Part shown: in pieces, positions 16,418 through 25,281 of the stretch
How the letters are laid out: each line of letters starts with the position of its first letter
Position numbering within the stretch: position 1 is the stretch's first letter
Assembly: GCA_017626045.1 (NCBI GenBank)
Contig: JAGAJP010000040.1
Coordinates: 1 to 64,000, forward strand
DNA from: Muribaculaceae bacterium
Lineage (GTDB): Bacteria; Bacteroidota; Bacteroidia; Bacteroidales; Muribaculaceae
DNA: 64,000 nt
Direction: 5' to 3'
Position numbers and translations under genes: made by a program
The notes under the pieces: generated by a model
The model's input: only the letters and a program-made list of their open reading frames with translations
What the model was told of the DNA's origin: nothing
Databases searched by the model: none

Positions 16418-17881
16418 TTAATTGACGGAAGGAGGATTATTGTCGCCTGAACCCGGCTGGCCGGTCTTGTCGGGTGTGGTAAAGTAGACAGCACCTCCGG
16501 TGGTAACCATGCTCTGCCCTTCGAAGGTGTATTCAACGTAGCACCATACGCAATACTCCGTATTGGGAGTAAGGTCTGTCAGATCCACGATTATCTGGTT
16601 GTTTTCGCCGAGAGAGCCGTGAACGTTCCTCACGTCGTCGGGATTGTCTACCGGATGACAGAACGCGCCGCAGCCGGTCACGGTGATATATGGGGAGCTG
16701 TAGTATGCCCTGACTTGCGCCCAGGTCTGGGTCCAGCCGCTTATCACCCACGGACTGCTGACACTTGGATGTGGATCCACCTCCGGAAGATCCGGAGTGA
16801 CGGGAACATCGGGATTGCCGTTCTGGTCTATCGTGACAATCGTCTCGCCCATCCCTCCGGCTCGGGTGAAGATGACACCTGCCTGACGGGAATCCCTCTC
16901 TTCATTCTGAAGCACCTTGGCACGAATCGTCACTGCCTCGGAAGAAGCCTCGCCGGATGTACGGTCGAGCGACACCCACTCGCCGGCGGATACCGCTTTC
17001 ACCGTCCATGCCTCGCGAGGCGAGTAAACCCGGAACTCGATTGTGTCGCCACGCCAACTGACAGTAGGTGTAGAGGTCGGTGTCACGAAGAACGTGTCAG
17101 AGGATCCCTCCTGCGTCACATTAAGCCTGATGGGTGTGAACGCCGATGTCGGACTGCTCACAGTCACCTCTGCATATCGCACTGACGTACCGGGATTGCC
17201 CTCGACGCTCAGACGGAAACTTGCCTTGGCGTTTTCCGAAGAACCGGCTACGGGAGTGAAGCCGTCGCCGTCCATTCCGTCGCCCGGTATAACGGTAACC
17301 CATGAGTGGGAGCTCGACACTTTCCATGCCTGGTTGGCGGTGACTGTAACCTGTGGCTGTGTGGCGGGCGTGGTGCCCAACGGTGATATCACGTCGCCGG
17401 CATAGTCCACCTGTATGCTCTGACGGTCCTGCTCCACATGTATCAGCACGCTGCGGCCGGAAAGGTGGTTGCCCTCACTGTCGACAGCGTAGACTGTGAC
17501 GTCACACTCGCGAACATTGCCGCTTCTGTTGGGAGCTGCCTCTATCCTGAAGATGCCGCTGCCAATGTGTCCCGCCTCGTCGGAGGTCATGTCGCCATAC
17601 ACTATCTGGCACCATGCGCCCTCGCAGTTGGAGACCTCTACGGTCCAGCGCGTGGTGCTGGTGACGTTTACCACCGTCGACGACTGCGCCGACCCTATCT
17701 CGATGAGACCGTTTGCGAGGCCGGAAGCCACCACGGCGAGAGAAATGTTTGAATTGTCGGCGGCATAGAGTCCCGGCTCATCGTTGTCGGAACACCCGGC
17801 GGGAAGCACCGCCATACCCGAGACCATCAGGATCCCGAGCGCCGTCCTTATTGTCTTTGCTGTATATTGTTTCAGTTTCAT
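16418..17881 (-). CDS. BACON-domain lipoprotein
   Basis: The ATG at 17881 gives 487 residues with a lipoprotein signal ending in LPAGCSDND. Three beta-sandwich units follow the BACON pattern (TRWTVEVSNCEGAWCQI, QAWKVSSSHSWVTVIPG, REAWTVKAVSAGEWVSL), and the C-terminal 100 residues are fibronectin-III-like (NNQIIVDLTDLTPNTEYCVW). BACON domains are thought to bind carbohydrates or mucin in gut Bacteroidetes. The gene starts 17 bp after the PEGA-protein stop and ends about 20 bp before the BspA-like gene, so the genes are co-transcribed. Confidence 0.82.
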   Translation of the reverse strand: MKLKQYTAKTIRTALGILMVSGMAVLPAGCSDNDEPGLYAADNSNISLAVVASGLANGLIEIGSAQSSTVVNVTSTTRWTVEVSNCEGAWCQIVYGDMTSDEAGHIGSGIFRIEAAPNRSGNVRECDVTVYAVDSEGNHLSGRSVLIHVEQDRQSIQVDYAGDVISPLGTTPATQPQVTVTANQAWKVSSSHSWVTVIPGDGMDGDGFTPVAGSSENAKASFRLSVEGNPGTSVRYAEVTVSSPTSAFTPIRLNVTQEGSSDTFFVTPTSTPTVSWRGDTIEFRVYSPREAWTVKAVSAGEWVSLDRTSGEASSEAVTIRAKVLQNEERDSRQAGVIFTRAGGMGETIVTIDQNGNPDVPVTPDLPEVDPHPSVSSPWVISGWTQTWAQVRAYYSSPYITVTGCGAFCHPVDNPDDVRNVHGSLGENNQIIVDLTDLTPNTEYCVWCYVEYTFEGQSMVTTGGAVYFTTPDKTGQPGSGDNNPPSVN

Positions 17882-17898
17882 GTTATTGCTGTTTAGGG

Positions 17899-19419
17899 TT
17901 ATAGATTGACTGACACTCCTATGTACGCGCGGAAACCGCCTCTCGTGATGCCGGCGAGACGGCATACCTCGTCTATGTCGCCTTTCGAGCCTACGGGTAT
18001 TCCGTATTCAGGCGTCACGAATATGCCGAAGTGCTGTACCGGATACCATGACAGGCGCGCGCCTACCGTCACGCTGCTGACGGTGAAGCCGTTGCCGGCG
18101 TGACCCTTGGAGATGAGGCGCTGCTGCATGAAGCCAACCTGCGGCGTCAGTCCGAAGCGCTCGGCGAAACGCAGGCCGTAGCCGGCCCTTATCCCCCATT
18201 CGTCCACGCGATAGGTCGTGCTCTGGTCGAAGATGTTGTCGGATTCGTTATACCAGTTGACCTCCTTCGACTTGCCGAGACCCAGGGTGTAGGTCGCCGA
18301 CAGGTCGATGCTCCTGAACATGCCTCCGACCGTGAACGACACGCCCATACCGGACGCCGCCTTCAGCGCGGCGGACGCGTAGACGGTGCTGCGCGGAACA
18401 TACTGTATCTTCTTCAGCACTACCGTGTCGACAAGCGTCTCCCCTCTCGTGATATGGAAGTTGCGCGTCACAGGGGTGTAGCCTCTCCGTGAGAAGGTCC
18501 ATTCGTAGTTGGCTACCGGAAGCTGCATCTCCGGGTTGGTGGCGATGACAGTGTCGGCCTGCGTAACGGTCACGCCGTGCTCGGGGGTCGTGGCGAGCAT
18601 GAGATACCCTAAGTGGGGTGTCGGGGCGTTCGCCTGAACGTGGGTCTTCTTGCCGGGGACTACGCGGAACGTAGTGGTCGCCGGCTCGTGGTCGGGCTTG
18701 CGCGTCTCGACAACATAGTCGTCGCCGCGAAGATGCGCCGCGAACTGGCCGACGCCCTCGCGCCTGCCCTGGAACCAGAGCTCCGCGCCGCCGTCTACGT
18801 CGACCACCACGTCACCATACTTGAGGTTCTCGTCCTCCATCTTTAGGCTGAACTGTGTCGGTCCCTCGCGCTCAACCACTATGTCGTCGTCAAACAGAAG
18901 GGAGCCGAGCTTGGCGCGTACCGCGTGGGTGCCGTAGGGGATATAGGTGTTGACGGGACTGATGCCGATGCTGTCGCCGTCGACCCATATCGCGGCGTTG
19001 CGCGACGACGCGGACAGAGACACCTCCTTGCCCTCCGGCGACAGACGCATGAAGTAGACGCGCCCTTCCTTGATCTCCGAGGGATAGTAGAACGTCAGAG
19101 GGTCGTATTTGGGATGCGAGATGGTAACCTTCTGGGAGGCGCGGGGTACATAGAGCCATATCTGGCCCGGCGCGTGCTGCTCCTGCGCCACGAAGCCCTG
19201 GCCTGAGCCGCCGAACGTCAGCTCGGAGTTCGGAAGTGACGTGAAGATCTTGATGATGGCGGCCCGCTTGCCGTTGCGGTCCCGCTTCTCGAGCGTGTTG
19301 CTCTGGGCGTCCATGTCCTGGGGCCGTGCCTCGAAGTCGCGCACTGCCAGTTTCTGGGCGTGAGCAGAGAAAGCGGCAAACATGACGAGAAACGTCAGAA
19401 TAGAATAGAACTTGGTCAT
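17899..19419 (-). CDS. PEGA-domain outer-membrane protein with C-terminal beta-barrel
   Basis: 506 residues with a signal peptide (MTKFYSILTFLVMFAAFSAHAQ). Residues about 120-330 hold PEGA-type repeats (AAIWVDGDSIGISPVNTYIPYGTHAVRA, and YEWTFSRRGYTPVTRNF). The last 160 residues are amphipathic strands (AALKAASGMGVSFTVGG to GGFRAYIGVSVNL) ending as an outer-membrane barrel. First gene of the envelope operon; with the three downstream genes it may form a surface complex in which this protein is the anchor. That role is inference. Confidence 0.8.
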   Translation of the reverse strand: MTKFYSILTFLVMFAAFSAHAQKLAVRDFEARPQDMDAQSNTLEKRDRNGKRAAIIKIFTSLPNSELTFGGSGQGFVAQEQHAPGQIWLYVPRASQKVTISHPKYDPLTFYYPSEIKEGRVYFMRLSPEGKEVSLSASSRNAAIWVDGDSIGISPVNTYIPYGTHAVRAKLGSLLFDDDIVVEREGPTQFSLKMEDENLKYGDVVVDVDGGAELWFQGRREGVGQFAAHLRGDDYVVETRKPDHEPATTTFRVVPGKKTHVQANAPTPHLGYLMLATTPEHGVTVTQADTVIATNPEMQLPVANYEWTFSRRGYTPVTRNFHITRGETLVDTVVLKKIQYVPRSTVYASAALKAASGMGVSFTVGGMFRSIDLSATYTLGLGKSKEVNWYNESDNIFDQSTTYRVDEWGIRAGYGLRFAERFGLTPQVGFMQQRLISKGHAGNGFTVSSVTVGARLSWYPVQHFGIFVTPEYGIPVGSKGDIDEVCRLAGITRGGFRAYIGVSVNL

Positions 19420-19509
19420 AAAAGATATGTTGTTATTGTTTGAATTTCAGATATGGGCATAACTATACCCCAAGTAAGTCATAATTTAGAAGTAAAAAAT
19501 TCTTAAATG

Positions 19510-19517
19510 CAAAGTTA
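19510..19517 (-). promoter_or_regulatory. Possible -7 element for the envelope operon
   Basis: Minus strand TAACTTTG fits TAnnTTTG, but no good TTG lies 19-21 bp upstream. It is the best candidate in the gap between the helicase gene and the operon. About 90 nt of AT-rich leader would precede the start codon. Confidence 0.4.
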
Positions 19518-19619
19518 TGAAAATTTTTTGTAATATTCAGCATTGAAGTTGTCTAAACTTCATTTTTTGAATTTTGCCTTCATATTTGTCCAAAATCAAT
19601 ATTTATCTGCGAAATACAA

Positions 19620-19640
19620 ATGGCGGCATCCTGCCGCCAT
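19620..19640 (-). terminator. Hairpin after the helicase gene
   Basis: ATGGCGGCA and TGCCGCCAT form a 9-bp stem with a 3-nt loop directly after the helicase stop codon; TTTGTATTT follows on the minus strand. Confidence 0.6.
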
Positions 19641-19641
19641 A

Positions 19642-21573
19642 TTATGGGCAGCGGGAGTGGAGGCGGCGGTAGAAGGGATGACGGGTGAGGGTGGAGGCGT
19701 CGCCTATTATGATGAGCTTCATGCAGGCTCGGGTCATTGCCACGTTCATGCGCCGGAGGTCGCGGAGAAAACCGATGTTGCCGTCGGTGTTGCTGCGCAC
19801 GAGGGAGATTACTATGACGTCGCGTTCCTGTCCCTGAAAGCCATCGACGGTGTTGACGGAGATCAGGTGGCGCAATTGACGGAAATATGGGGTATTCTTA
19901 AGCAGACGACGAAGATACTGCACCTGCGCCCTGTAAGGGGATATGACTCCGACATCGATTCGCTCGTCAAGGAACCTTTGTTTTCCAATTTTCTCTATAT
20001 ACTCGTAAAGCTTGAGCATCGTGAAGAGAGCCTCGTCGGGATTGACCCTGCCGTGACTCTCGCCGGCGAGCCGTTCTCTGAACGCCTGCGACGAAGCTTC
20101 GGGGGTCTCTCCCACTTCCCCCTCTTCTCCATCGCCTCCGGAAAGCGATAGGGCAACGCCCGCTGTATCTATCCACTCTATTGGATTGTCGAGGTCAAGA
20201 ATCCCTCGGTGCATTACCTCGGGAGCCGCCTGCATCGCGCCGTGATAGAACCATTCGTTGGAAAATCGCATAATCTCCTCGTTCATCCGGTATTGCATCC
20301 TGAGGAGAGACACCGCCTCGGGATGATTCTCCACAATTCGCTCCATAAGCGACTTGCCGAGTCCCTGCTTCAACGCCTCGTAAGACTTGACAGTCGGGGG
20401 AAGCTGGCAATGGTCTCCGGCGAGCACCACCCTACCCGCCCTGCGCATGGGAATCCAGCATGCCGCCTCGAGAGCCTGCGCCGCCTCGTCGATAAAGAGC
20501 GTATGGAACTTCATGCCGTCGAGAAGCCGGCTGGCACTCCCGGCGAGAGTGGAGGCAATGACGTGCGCCGAATTGAAGAGGTCGGCGTTGATACGTATCT
20601 CAAGTTCCGTGGCACGACTTTTCAACCGGTCCATTTTCTGATGCCACTGGTCAGTGCCGTGCCGCTTCGCACCGCGCAGCTCACGGATAGCCTTGCGGAC
20701 GCTCCAGAGGTCGGGATAGTCGGGGTGTGCCTCGAAACGACGCTCATAGGTGAACTCCAGCATCCTGTCGTTTACCCTCGCGGGGTTTCCGAGCCTCAGC
20801 ACATGCACTCCCCTGTCGGTGAGTTTCTCGCAAATCCAGTCAACCGCCATATTGCTCTGGGCGCACACGAGCACCTGGCTCTCGCGCCTGAGAGTCTCGG
20901 CAACAGCCTCCACCAGGGTTGTGGTCTTGCCGGTGCCCGGAGGACCATGGACTATGGCGACATCCTTGGCACACAGCACCTTGTTGACGGCATCTTCCTG
21001 CGACCTGTTGAGGTAGGGAAAAGTCATCGGTGAAATCGACAGGCACTCCGCGGGGCGGCGAGAGTATATCAGGTCGCGGATCTCCGCGAGGCGTCCCTTC
21101 GCTTTCATGGCATATTCGAGGGCGTTGAACATGGCGCGATAGGTAGTCTCGTCAAACGACAGCATCACACCCGCGGAATGCGCCGACTCAAGTCTCGAGA
21201 TGTCGGCGTCTTCCGGGATAGCGACGAGCATGCGGTCGCCGTCAACAAGATTGACAACACCGGTAAAGGGAAACTGCGGGGCGGAGTCATCTTTGTCAGG
21301 GAGAGTGAAGAAGGCAACCGGCCTGCCGAATTCGAAGCTATGGTCATCGTCGGAGGATGAGTCGTCGGTATGGCGGGAGATTTCGAGAACCCGCTGGTTG
21401 ACGGAGTTGTAGAAGACGCGATGGACGTGTATCGGGAGCCATGCGTCGCCACGCTCCACGAGCCGGGTCAAGCCGATGCTTGCGGAGGACTGCGAGAAAG
21501 CCTTTTTTTCTTCGTCGTATTCTATGCGGAGGAGACGTATTTGCTCCTGAAGAGACTGAGTAGGGGTAATCAT
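19642..21573 (-). CDS. DNA2/NAM7-like superfamily 1 helicase
   Basis: The ATG at 21573 is chosen because the upstream extension is encoded by AT-rich intergenic repeats; this gives 643 residues. Visible motifs are Walker A (HGPPGTGKTTTLVE), motif II (FIDEAAQALEAA), motif III (LAGDHCQLPPT), motif IV (LLRMQYRMNEEIM), motif V (VNTVDGFQGQERDVIVISLVRS) and motif VI (NVAMTRACMKLIIIGD). These place it with IGHMBP2/DNA2/NAM7-like helicases that act 5'-3' on DNA or RNA. It stands alone between two operons. Its biological role in Bacteroidales is not established. Confidence 0.9.
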   Translation of the reverse strand: MITPTQSLQEQIRLLRIEYDEEKKAFSQSSASIGLTRLVERGDAWLPIHVHRVFYNSVNQRVLEISRHTDDSSSDDDHSFEFGRPVAFFTLPDKDDSAPQFPFTGVVNLVDGDRMLVAIPEDADISRLESAHSAGVMLSFDETTYRAMFNALEYAMKAKGRLAEIRDLIYSRRPAECLSISPMTFPYLNRSQEDAVNKVLCAKDVAIVHGPPGTGKTTTLVEAVAETLRRESQVLVCAQSNMAVDWICEKLTDRGVHVLRLGNPARVNDRMLEFTYERRFEAHPDYPDLWSVRKAIRELRGAKRHGTDQWHQKMDRLKSRATELEIRINADLFNSAHVIASTLAGSASRLLDGMKFHTLFIDEAAQALEAACWIPMRRAGRVVLAGDHCQLPPTVKSYEALKQGLGKSLMERIVENHPEAVSLLRMQYRMNEEIMRFSNEWFYHGAMQAAPEVMHRGILDLDNPIEWIDTAGVALSLSGGDGEEGEVGETPEASSQAFRERLAGESHGRVNPDEALFTMLKLYEYIEKIGKQRFLDERIDVGVISPYRAQVQYLRRLLKNTPYFRQLRHLISVNTVDGFQGQERDVIVISLVRSNTDGNIGFLRDLRRMNVAMTRACMKLIIIGDASTLTRHPFYRRLHSRCP

Positions 21574-21606
21574 GATGCAAAAATAATAAAAAAACCTTAA
21601 TTCAAT

Positions 21607-21643
21607 GCATAATTCATAATGCATAATTCATAATGCATAATTG
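21607..21643. repeat. AT-rich 14-bp tandem repeat
   Basis: The unit AATTCATAATGCAT repeats about 2.6 times just upstream of the helicase gene. Its interleaved palindromes (ATGCAT, TGCATAAT/ATTATGCA) could form hairpins. No function seen. Confidence 0.7.
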
Positions 21644-21659
21644 GCTTCGCGCCGTGGAA

Positions 21660-21694
21660 GGACGCCGGGGAATCGGCTGAACAGTGACAAAGGG
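21660..21694 (+). repeat. Dispersed intergenic repeat, copy B
   Basis: This 35-bp stretch differs from the copy at 9637-9671 at three positions. It is followed by about 110 bp of G/T-rich DNA with runs of four to six G separated by CTTTT-like spacers, which leads into the pectinesterase promoter. Confidence 0.8.
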
Positions 21695-21805
21695 CTTGGG
21701 GCTCGCTTTTGGGGGGCTTTTTGGGGCTGCCTTTTGGGGACTGGCTTTTGATGGGCTTTGGGGGCTGGCTCGGGTAGCTTTTGGCAGGATTTTTGGGGAG
21801 GCTAA

Positions 21806-21837
21806 TTTGCGGGGGTGGGGGAATTTTTGTAAATTTG
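21806..21837 (+). promoter_or_regulatory. Promoter of the pectinesterase gene
   Basis: TTTG (21806-21809), exactly 20 bp, TAAATTTG (21830-21837) matches the Bacteroidales consensus. The ATG at 21871 follows 33 bp later. The spacer is G-rich, unlike the other promoters here. Confidence 0.88.
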
Positions 21838-21870
21838 CGGAAGATTTTTATTAACCTTAAAATAACTTTA

Positions 21871-24800
21871 ATGGACTCAAAAAGTATTACTTCAAGCGCG
21901 ATGAGGCTGCTGATGACGGCACTCGTCCTGACGTTGGGGCTTACAGCAAAAGCCCAGACGTATGTGAATGAGCCGGCAAAGGCATTCTGGCCAATGGACG
22001 TGGCTGACGGCTACGAGACGCCGACTGTATTGTCGCCCGAAGGGGCATTCTCAGTAGCATCGTTCGACCTGTGCGGCAACAAAGCAGTGGGCACAAGCGG
22101 TGTCAACTGGACAGACTACACCTTTATCAAGCTGCAGCCCGCCAACGGTGAAAGCGATGTGGTAAAATGGGATCTGAAGCCCGCCAAGGGTCTGACCTTC
22201 ACACCTACCAAGGTCAGCTCGTGGATAACCAAATTCGGCACTGACGCGGCTCCGAGCAAGACAGTGGTCACAGCCAAGACAGCCGAAGGAAAGGCGGTGG
22301 TGCTGGGCACCTTCACGGCTGCCCGCAACAACCGCGAGCAGGAAGACGACAAATATGGCTCGCAGCCAGACTATGCGAAGAAATTCGAGATAACGCTCAC
22401 CGACGAGCAGCGTCAGGAACTCTCTACATCCGACGGTTTCTCGCTTGAAATCACACTTGGAGTCAACAGTTCCAAGCAGTCCGGCTTCAGCCAGGTAAGC
22501 ATCGAGGGTCTTGTAAACGGCGAGGCTGTGGCTGTCAACAAATATCCGGTCAAGATATCCGCCAACCCTGAAGATGCAGGAGACGTGGCAATCAAGCCGC
22601 TCTCGGATACTTACGACGAAGGATCCGAGGTGACACTCAAGGCCACGGAGAAGTTCGGCTACGACTTCGTGAACTGGACTGACGCCGAAGGCAAAGTTAT
22701 GTCGGAAAAGCCGGAATTCCAGCTGACAGTGACACGTACCGAGAGCCTCACCGCCAACTTCAAGGCAGTCAAGACATACGAGCTGAAGGCACTCGTGACC
22801 AACGGCGCCAACGACTACATGGTGCAGATGACACCCGCTCCGACAGTCATAGACACGAAAAACATGTATGAGGAAGGGACAGAGGTAACACTCAAGGCTT
22901 CATCCAATCCTATACTGACATTCACCAACTGGAGCGACGGCCAGACCACATCTGAGATAACCGTGGTCATGGACTCCGACAAGACCTACACCGCCGACTA
23001 CACAGCAGCCGACTATGTGGTGGGATGGGACTTCTACCGCAAGGGCAACAACGGACGCCCGGCAGACTTCGCCTATGAAGAAAACGACGCCGTGACCCTC
23101 AACATGAGAGACGAAAACGGAGAGACCTCCGGTTGGCTTGACAAGAGCCAGCTTGGTGCGGGCGGCTATGAAGGACGTCCGGCAGCGGTAAACTGGATGA
23201 AGACCGGACTTGGAGACTACTACTGGCAGACAAAGTTCAACGCCTCAGCCTTCAAGAACCTCAAGGTGATCACCGCCATGGTGTATAATTACAACGCCTA
23301 TACTAAGCAGAACATAGAGTATTCACTCGACGGCGAGACATGGGAGCCTGTGGGCACCATCACTCTCGAGGGAGCGAAGAACTGGGCGGACGCCGAGTTC
23401 AGCATCCCGGCAGCCGCCGACAACAAGACGGAGGTCTACCTGCGCTGGAAATCGGACAAGAGCTCCGAGGTAGCCGGCACCAAGTCTGACAACGACGGCA
23501 TCGCGCTCGGCGCCTCCTACATCATAGGCGACAAGGAGATAATCAACGACGGCAAGGCACCGGTGCTCACAGCCACAGTTCCGACAGAAGGAGCCACCTC
23601 CGCCTCCATCAACGGCAAGATAGTGCTCACATTCGATGAGAAAGTAAAACTTTCCGATACCGCCAAGGGCAACATCAGCGGCAAAGAAATCACCGGCGAG
23701 GCAAACGGAAAATCTGTGATTTTCAAATATAAGAACCTTGAGTTTGGCAAGGAATACCTGTTCACGCTTCCCGGCAACAGCATCAGCGACCTTACCGACA
23801 ACTATATGACGGAAGAAATCTCGATCAAGTTCACCACCCGCACCCGTCCGGAGGTAGCCAAGGCGACACCCGATTTCATAGTTCCCGACGACGGTGACTT
23901 CCGCGCAGCCATCACGGCAGCCAACAGCCGCGCCGACAATACAAAGCGTTTCCGCATCTTCGTAAAAGACGGGAAGTATATGATTCCGATGGATCCGGAA
24001 CATCCGGTAAACGTCAACGGCGGCACATATCCCGACGTGACACTTCGCCTGACTGCCTCCAACGTGTCGATAATCGGCGAGAGCATGGATGGCACAGTCA
24101 TTGTCAACGAAGTTCCCGACATGGACGGCATCGGATCACACCCGATGGAAGGCATCGGCAACGCCGACCTGCTGCAGATTCAGCCCGGCGCAAGCGGCAC
24201 ATATTTCCAGAACATTACCCTCAAGCACGGCATCAGCGACAACCGCGGACGCAACATAGTGCTTCAGGACAAGGGTGACAAGACCATCATGAAAGACGCG
24301 TGCCTCTGGGGATACCAGGACACCTATACCTCCAACAATCAGAACGCACGCTACTACTTCGAGGGAGGCGTTCTTCGCGGACGCACCGACTTCCTGTGTG
24401 GCAAGGGCGACGCGTTCTATCAGAATGTCACGCTCCAGATGTGTGGAGACGGCTATCTGGCTGTTCCGTCGGTTCCCAAGAAATACGGCTACATCTTCAA
24501 GGACTGCGAGATTACCGGAGAGAACAGCACCATCGACGGCAACTACACGCTTGGGCGTCCGTGGGGCGAGGGAACGCCAATCGCACTCTTCATCGACACC
24601 AAGATGACAGTGAAGCCGAAAGCCATCGGCTGGAACGATATGGGCGAGGACGGCTATCCCGCCCGCTTTGCCGAGTACAACTCCATGACAGCATCCGGCA
24701 CTGTAATCGACCTTTCCGAACGCAAGACAACCTTTGGATCCGGCAAGCATCCCAACAATCCGGTGCTGACTAAGGAAGAGGCAGACGCCAACAACTATGC

Positions 24801-25218
24801 GGCAGTGATGGGAGGCGACGATGACTGGGATCCGGCATCCGACTGCGAACAGGCACCGGTAGCCACAGGCCTCCAATATGCAGGCGACACCCTGACATGG
24901 GACGACAGCAAATACGCCCTCTGCTGGGCAGTATATGCCGACGGCACCCTGCTTGGATTCACCACAGAGCCGAGCTACACCACATGGGTGAAAGCTGGCT
25001 CCTACGGCATCCGCGCGCTCAACGAAATGGGCGGCCTCGGCGAGATGGTGACCACCACAGGGTCGAGCGTCGATACTATCGGCGATGCAGAGGCAAAGAG
25101 CGTACGCTACTACAACCTGCAGGGCATCGAGACGCGTCCCGGCGACATCCCCACGACTCTTGTGAAAGTGGTGACCGATGTCAACGGCGATACACATGCC
25201 ACCAAGGTAGTGGAATAA
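21871..25218 (+). CDS. Secreted multidomain pectinesterase
   Basis: 1115 residues from the ATG at 21871, which starts the signal peptide (SAMRLLMTALVLTLGLTAKAQ). Residues about 220-390 contain two InlB-type B-repeats (VTLKATEKFGYDFVNWTDAEGK, VTLKASSNPILTFTNWSDG). Then come a carbohydrate-binding-like sandwich (about 400-560) and an SbsA-type Ig domain (about 565-665). The catalytic pectinesterase beta-helix is at about 670-985 with GYQDT, GRTDFLCGKG (Asp catalytic; usual DFIFG) and LGRPW. The tail (VRYYNLQGIETRPGD) resembles a short type IX sorting region. It would remove methyl esters from pectin outside the cell. The only large plus-strand gene in this half; no other pectin genes are nearby. 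Confidence 0.9.
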   Translation: MDSKSITSSAMRLLMTALVLTLGLTAKAQTYVNEPAKAFWPMDVADGYETPTVLSPEGAFSVASFDLCGNKAVGTSGVNWTDYTFIKLQPANGESDVVKWDLKPAKGLTFTPTKVSSWITKFGTDAAPSKTVVTAKTAEGKAVVLGTFTAARNNREQEDDKYGSQPDYAKKFEITLTDEQRQELSTSDGFSLEITLGVNSSKQSGFSQVSIEGLVNGEAVAVNKYPVKISANPEDAGDVAIKPLSDTYDEGSEVTLKATEKFGYDFVNWTDAEGKVMSEKPEFQLTVTRTESLTANFKAVKTYELKALVTNGANDYMVQMTPAPTVIDTKNMYEEGTEVTLKASSNPILTFTNWSDGQTTSEITVVMDSDKTYTADYTAADYVVGWDFYRKGNNGRPADFAYEENDAVTLNMRDENGETSGWLDKSQLGAGGYEGRPAAVNWMKTGLGDYYWQTKFNASAFKNLKVITAMVYNYNAYTKQNIEYSLDGETWEPVGTITLEGAKNWADAEFSIPAAADNKTEVYLRWKSDKSSEVAGTKSDNDGIALGASYIIGDKEIINDGKAPVLTATVPTEGATSASINGKIVLTFDEKVKLSDTAKGNISGKEITGEANGKSVIFKYKNLEFGKEYLFTLPGNSISDLTDNYMTEEISIKFTTRTRPEVAKATPDFIVPDDGDFRAAITAANSRADNTKRFRIFVKDGKYMIPMDPEHPVNVNGGTYPDVTLRLTASNVSIIGESMDGTVIVNEVPDMDGIGSHPMEGIGNADLLQIQPGASGTYFQNITLKHGISDNRGRNIVLQDKGDKTIMKDACLWGYQDTYTSNNQNARYYFEGGVLRGRTDFLCGKGDAFYQNVTLQMCGDGYLAVPSVPKKYGYIFKDCEITGENSTIDGNYTLGRPWGEGTPIALFIDTKMTVKPKAIGWNDMGEDGYPARFAEYNSMTASGTVIDLSERKTTFGSGKHPNNPVLTKEEADANNYAAVMGGDDDWDPASDCEQAPVATGLQYAGDTLTWDDSKYALCWAVYADGTLLGFTTEPSYTTWVKAGSYGIRALNEMGGLGEMVTTTGSSVDTIGDAEAKSVRYYNLQGIETRPGDIPTTLVKVVTDVNGDTHATKVVE

Positions 25219-25236
25219 TCCCCACCCAACCACAAT

Positions 25237-25265
25237 AAAAAAACGCGCCAATGGCGCGTTTTTTT
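25237..25265. terminator. Bidirectional terminator
   Basis: ACGCGCCA/TGGCGCGT hairpin with A and T runs of seven on either side. It lies between the converging pectinesterase and GLUG-protein genes. Confidence 0.9.
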
Positions 25266-25281
25266 ATTGGACTATAGTCTA

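Noticed and set aside
24136-25251. 371-residue frame antisense to the pectinesterase
   Set aside because: Shadow of the catalytic domain, Cys/His/Gly-rich without any recognisable fold.
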